A DNA stretch of 64,000 nucleotides from Flavobacterium flabelliforme (GTDB taxonomy: Bacteria; Bacteroidota; Bacteroidia; Flavobacteriales; Flavobacteriaceae), in the NCBI RefSeq assembly GCF_017948675.1, contig NZ_JAGFBU010000004.1, forward strand, positions 186,001 through 250,000, read 5' to 3'. This document shows, piece by piece, positions 60,997 through 64,000 of the stretch. The position numbers and the translations under genes are program-made. Within the stretch, counting starts at the first letter, position 1. The number at the start of each line of letters is the position of its first letter. The notes beneath the pieces are model-generated. The model saw only the letters and a list, made by a program, of their open reading frames with translations. It was not told where the DNA came from and searched no databases.

Positions 60997-62037
60997 CTAT
61001 TCTGGAATTTGTTGGCTTAAACAGTGTAAAGTACCAAAACCCCAAATAAAATCAGTACAACTAATTCCGATAACTTCTCTATCAGGAAAACATTCTGAAA
61101 GTATGTTTAAAGCTACTCTATCATTTGAATCGTTGAAAGTAGGAACCAAAACACAATTGTTTAAAATTAAGAAATTAGCGTAACTAGCCGGCAAACGCAA
61201 TCCTTCAAAATCCAAACGTTTTGGCATTGGTAAAGCTACAATTATAGGTGATTTACCATTTTCTAATTTGGCATTTTGTAACCTTTTTAAGTTGTCTTGC
61301 AAAGGTTTGTAATTATGATCTTTTGGATCTGTTTCCACGATTGTAACAATAGTGTCTTCGTTTACAAAACGACATAAATCATCAATGTGTCCGTGTGTAT
61401 CATCTCCTTCAATTCCATCACCTAACCAAATTACATTTGTGATACCCAGATATTCTTTGAACACAGCTTCGTAATCCTGTTTGGTGAAATTTGGGTTTCG
61501 AACCTGAATACTTGGATGCATCAAGCATTCTTCGGAAGTTAATAAAGTTCCTCTTCCGTTGCTATCAATAGCGCCCCCTTCTACAATTACGGGTTTTCCT
61601 TTGTACATTACTTGCGTAACAGGAATATTTAGAAACTCGCCTACAGTAGCAGGAACATGTTTATCTAATTGAATGTTTTTATATTTTGCCCAACCATTAA
61701 AATTAAAGTTTAATGCTTCTCTTTCATTTCCGTTTTTAACAATAATAGGACCTGAATCACGCATCCAACTTCTATTGGTTTTCTGAATGATATAGGAAAT
61801 ATTAGTCAATACAACATGAGCTGTTTCAAGCATTATATTGACTTTTTCTTTTTGATTCTCATCTGCAACAACTAAAAAAACAGACTCGAAAGAAGCCACT
61901 TTTTTAATAAATTCTACAAAAGCCCATTTAACGGCTTCATATTTCCCAGGCCAATCATTACCATTGTGAGGAAAACAAAGTAAAACACCTTGTTGTTTTT
62001 CCCATTCAGCAGGAAATCTTCTGTTAGTTGTACTCAT
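60997..62037 (-). CDS. aguA: Agmatine deiminase
   Basis: A 346-residue guanidino-group-modifying enzyme that turns agmatine into N-carbamoylputrescine. The alpha/beta propeller shows RFPAEWEKQQGVLLCFPH at the start, NRSWMRDSGPI (Asp), GDGIEGDDTHGHIDDLCRF (acid-base and substrate His), and the catalytic Cys339 in GTLHCLSQQ at the very end. LTSEECLMHPSIQVRNP lines the pocket. It is the second gene of a pair; the amidase gene ends 2 bases before it, so the two consecutive steps are cotranscribed. Confidence 0.95.
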   Translation of the reverse strand: MSTTNRRFPAEWEKQQGVLLCFPHNGNDWPGKYEAVKWAFVEFIKKVASFESVFLVVADENQKEKVNIMLETAHVVLTNISYIIQKTNRSWMRDSGPIIVKNGNEREALNFNFNGWAKYKNIQLDKHVPATVGEFLNIPVTQVMYKGKPVIVEGGAIDSNGRGTLLTSEECLMHPSIQVRNPNFTKQDYEAVFKEYLGITNVIWLGDGIEGDDTHGHIDDLCRFVNEDTIVTIVETDPKDHNYKPLQDNLKRLQNAKLENGKSPIIVALPMPKRLDFEGLRLPASYANFLILNNCVLVPTFNDSNDRVALNILSECFPDREVIGISCTDFIWGFGTLHCLSQQIPE

Positions 62038-62039
62038 AA

Positions 62040-62927
62040 TTAGTCGATTGCTCTTTTTGTAATATCCCCAAAAGCGTCAATTCTTCGGTCTCTAAAAAAG
62101 GGCCAGTTCTGACGTACGTTTTCTTGTAAATCCAAATCAACTTCGGCAATAAGGATTTCCTCTTTATCATGTGAAGCTTGCGCTAAGATTTCTCCTTGAG
62201 GTCCTGCTATAAAAGAAGCGCCCCAAAACTGAATTCCAGCTGTATCAGGTAAATATTGTTCTAAACCAATTCTGTTTGCAGCAGCAACATAAACTCCATT
62301 CGCAACTGCATGACCTTTCATAACGTTCATCCAAGCGCCATACTGGTTTTCGCCATATTGCTCTTTTTCTTGTGGATGCCATCCAATAGCCGTAGGATAA
62401 AATAAAACCTCAGCACCTTTAAGCGCAGTCAATCTTGCTGCTTCAGGATACCATTGATCCCAACAAATTAATGTTCCAATTTTTCCTTTTTGTGTAGGGA
62501 TTGTTTTGAAACCTAAATCCCCAGGGGTAAAGTAGAATTTCTCATAAAAATGGGGGTCATCTGGAATATGCATTTTACGATATAAACCTGCTTCAGAACC
62601 ATCTGTATCAATGATGTAAGCACTATTGTGATAAATTCCAGCCATTCTTTTTTCGAAGAAAGGAACAATGATTACCACACCTAATTCTTTTGCTAAAGCG
62701 CTAAAAGCTATAAACGAAGTACTGTAAAGAGGTTCTGCTAAAGCAAAATTATCTACATCCTCACTTTGACAAAAATAATGACTGCTGTATAATTCGGGTA
62801 ACGAAATTACTTCGGCACCAAGTTTTGCAGCATCACGAACCCAGCTTATGCATTTTTTTAAGTTGTTTTCGGCAATATCATTTAGGTTCAATTGAATGAC
62901 TGCTATTTTGTATTTTTTGTTTGGCAT
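62040..62927 (-). CDS. aguB: N-carbamoylputrescine amidase (nitrilase superfamily)
   Basis: A 295-residue carbon-nitrogen hydrolase converting N-carbamoylputrescine to putrescine, CO2 and ammonia. Its catalytic triad is visible: Glu45 (SLPELYSSHYF), Lys118 (GLYRKMHIPDD) and Cys155 (GTLICWDQWYPEAAR). FYEKFYFTPGDLGF and VYVAAANRIGLE match AguB-type enzymes. The start is MPNKKYKI; a frame from 62948 would cover the promoter box at 62946-62953. Operon partner of aguA; arginine decarboxylase is not in the window. Confidence 0.95.
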   Translation of the reverse strand: MPNKKYKIAVIQLNLNDIAENNLKKCISWVRDAAKLGAEVISLPELYSSHYFCQSEDVDNFALAEPLYSTSFIAFSALAKELGVVIIVPFFEKRMAGIYHNSAYIIDTDGSEAGLYRKMHIPDDPHFYEKFYFTPGDLGFKTIPTQKGKIGTLICWDQWYPEAARLTALKGAEVLFYPTAIGWHPQEKEQYGENQYGAWMNVMKGHAVANGVYVAAANRIGLEQYLPDTAGIQFWGASFIAGPQGEILAQASHDKEEILIAEVDLDLQENVRQNWPFFRDRRIDAFGDITKRAID

Positions 62928-62945
62928 GACTAAAATATTTAACTG

Positions 62946-62953
62946 CAAAAATA
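62946..62953 (-). promoter_or_regulatory. -7 promoter box of aguB-aguA
   Basis: The complement reads TATTTTTG (TAnnTTTG), 19 bases before the aguB ATG. No TTG at a proper -33 distance. Confidence 0.5.
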
Positions 62954-63442
62954 GTGAATTTTATAAGGATAAGAAAATATGTTTTTTATGTTGTTGAAAT
63001 GATTTTACTAAGAAAAAACCTTTAAAATACTTTTGTTAAAACTTAGGTATGTCTAAATTTTTATGTTAAATCTCGCTATAATACTTTATGGAACTATAGA
63101 GTTTTAATTTGATGTTACTTTTTATTTTTATGATCGCTCTAACATTTAATCTAGCCTTTTCAAAATTTATATAAATCATTAATTTTTTTTAGCTCCGATT
63201 GCATTATTTTAATAGAAAAAAAAGAGAAAGGCACAAGTAAATTTTCTAAATCTCGCTCATGAGATTTTTTGTTTAGTCATAAGTTTAAATGCAGGATTTT
63301 TGTTAGTACTAATTTTATCTGTTTTGTACTTTAATTTAAGTAGGGTAAAAATAAAATCAATTATAGTAATAGGACGATAAAAATGCAATCTAATTTTGTA
63401 TAGTTTGATTATTTTTATAGCTTTTACTAACTTAGTTTATAA
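62954..63442. other. Gene-free AT-rich stretch of about 490 bases
   Basis: No reading frame with coding character or start signal was found on either strand. The only structure is a small hairpin at 63248-63267 (AAATCTC with GAGATTT, 6-base loop) followed by T's on the plus strand, for which no plus-strand gene exists. On the minus strand it could be the 3' end of the secreted-protein gene ending at 63443. Confidence 0.6.
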
Positions 63443-64000
63443 TTACATAATTATAATTTTTCCCGTTTCAATTTGACCTTTTTTGGTTACTATTTTATAG
63501 ATATATATTCCAGCAAATATATCGTTGAGCGGTACACTGCTGATTTTTGAAAGAAGAGGAGTTGTAATCACATTTTGCCCAGTTAAATTATATAAGTAAA
63601 ATAAAAATTGTTCTTCATTTTTAGCTTCTATGTAAAGACTTTCATTTTTTCGTACTAGAGTAGGAGTTACTAAAAATAAACTGTTAGCTAAATAATTGGT
63701 ATTAATTGTGGTTGAGTTTATTATCGTATTATTCATTAGCGTTAATTTTATCTTATACTGATTATTGCCTTTTATTGGATTTTCATCCAAAAGATAAAAG
63801 TCCTTTGAACTCACATTGCTATTGGTGGCAATTATTATTTCAGATGAATTAATAATTTTAATTAAATCGATCTTTTTAATATTAAATATACTAAAGAGAC
63901 CAACGTCAATTTTTACTTTATTTTCTTCATAAACTTCTGCTGCAGCTAATTTAAAATAACAATTTGAATTAGACTCGTAGACTAATGTTGACTGACTTTT
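63443..64000 (-). CDS. T9SS type A sorting-domain protein (5' part outside window)
   Basis: The frame is open from the right window edge down to the TAA at 63443, so at least 185 residues of a longer protein are visible; the GTG at 63814 is only an internal codon. The visible part reads ...KLAAAEVYEEN-KVKIDVGLF at its start and is rich in Ile/Asn/Ser. The last ~75 residues form a type A C-terminal secretion signal: LYIEAKNEEQFLFYLYNLTG, PLNDIFAGIYIYKIVTKKGQ and the tail TGKIIIM. Such proteins cross the outer membrane by the type IX system and have their tail removed. The main domain is unseen. Confidence 0.88.
   Translation of the reverse strand, partial: KSQSTLVYESNSNCYFKLAAAEVYEENKVKIDVGLFSIFNIKKIDLIKIINSSEIIIATNSNVSSKDFYLLDENPIKGNNQYKIKLTLMNNTIINSTTINTNYLANSLFLVTPTLVRKNESLYIEAKNEEQFLFYLYNLTGQNVITTPLLSKISSVPLNDIFAGIYIYKIVTKKGQIETGKIIIM

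Noticed and set aside
63248..63271. Hairpin AAATCTC/GAGATTT followed by T's on the plus strand, looking like a terminator
   Set aside because: No plus-strand gene lies upstream of it within several hundred bases; without one, calling it a terminator is not supported.
63443..63814. A 123-codon gene starting at GTG 63814
   Set aside because: The frame stays open to the window edge at 64000 with similar composition, so the GTG is internal and the gene is a 5'-truncated longer one.

Overview
The window looks like a chromosome segment from a member of the Flavobacteriaceae, most probably Flavobacterium. The DNA is strongly AT-rich, and the recurring promoter element is the Bacteroidetes -7 box TAnnTTTG, in several places with a TTG 18-23 bases upstream. 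Other pointers are a type IX secretion sorting domain, the PorD-like (DUF4835) and DUF6495/DUF6913 families, many short lipoproteins with a leader ending in SC, and the gene order bamD-rpoZ-coaBC-DUF4835-recN. No rRNA, tRNA, CRISPR array, prophage or insertion sequence was found, so most of the window is core genome.

Region 1 (1-9.9 kb): kdsA and a small lipoprotein, then an RND efflux operon on the minus strand (tolC-like, adaptor, 1082-residue permease, a small PII-like protein and a DUF2892 membrane protein). A divergent YeeE/YedE pair for sulfur-compound transport lies on the plus strand. The efflux operon is interrupted by a 445-base array of three ~154-base repeats and by another palindromic element. 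Region 2 (9.9-22.4 kb): a two-gene unit resembling the animal ether-lipid enzymes alkylglycerol monooxygenase and lysoplasmalogenase; clpS, prmA, tpiA, a thioredoxin-like lipoprotein, DoxX-thioredoxin, DUF1599 and folP; then rlmH, a CIA30 protein, a lipoprotein with a duplicated Cys/His motif, nadC and yihY.

Region 3 (22.5-46.8 kb): mainly information processing and housekeeping. It holds priA, an orphan LytTR regulator, the ribosomal operon rpsF-rpsR-rplI, ligA, a 5'-nucleotidase encoded as two separate polypeptides, dapA, bamD-rpoZ-coaBC-porD-recN, fabV, a glycosyltransferase, coaE, an RprXY-like two-component system, an acyl-ACP thioesterase and miaA. Region 4 (46.9-64 kb): a K+ channel with a zinc ribbon, a DnaQ-type exonuclease fused to GIY-YIG, YggS, DUF1015, 3-hydroxybutyryl-CoA dehydrogenase, a Gfo/Idh/MocA oxidoreductase, pcm, a Fic protein, smpB, an aldose epimerase gene broken by one stop codon, an M1 peptidase, the aguA-aguB agmatine-to-putrescine pair, and the C-terminal part of a type IX secreted protein cut by the window end.

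The observations most worth following are the AGMO-like/lysoplasmalogenase pair; the TGG-to-TAG-type interruption of the aldose epimerase; the tandem double-palindrome array inside the efflux operon; two copies of a dispersed element whose stems differ by a compensatory base change; and a Fic protein lacking the first arginine of its motif. All functional names rest on motif recognition and recall of families. No search was run.
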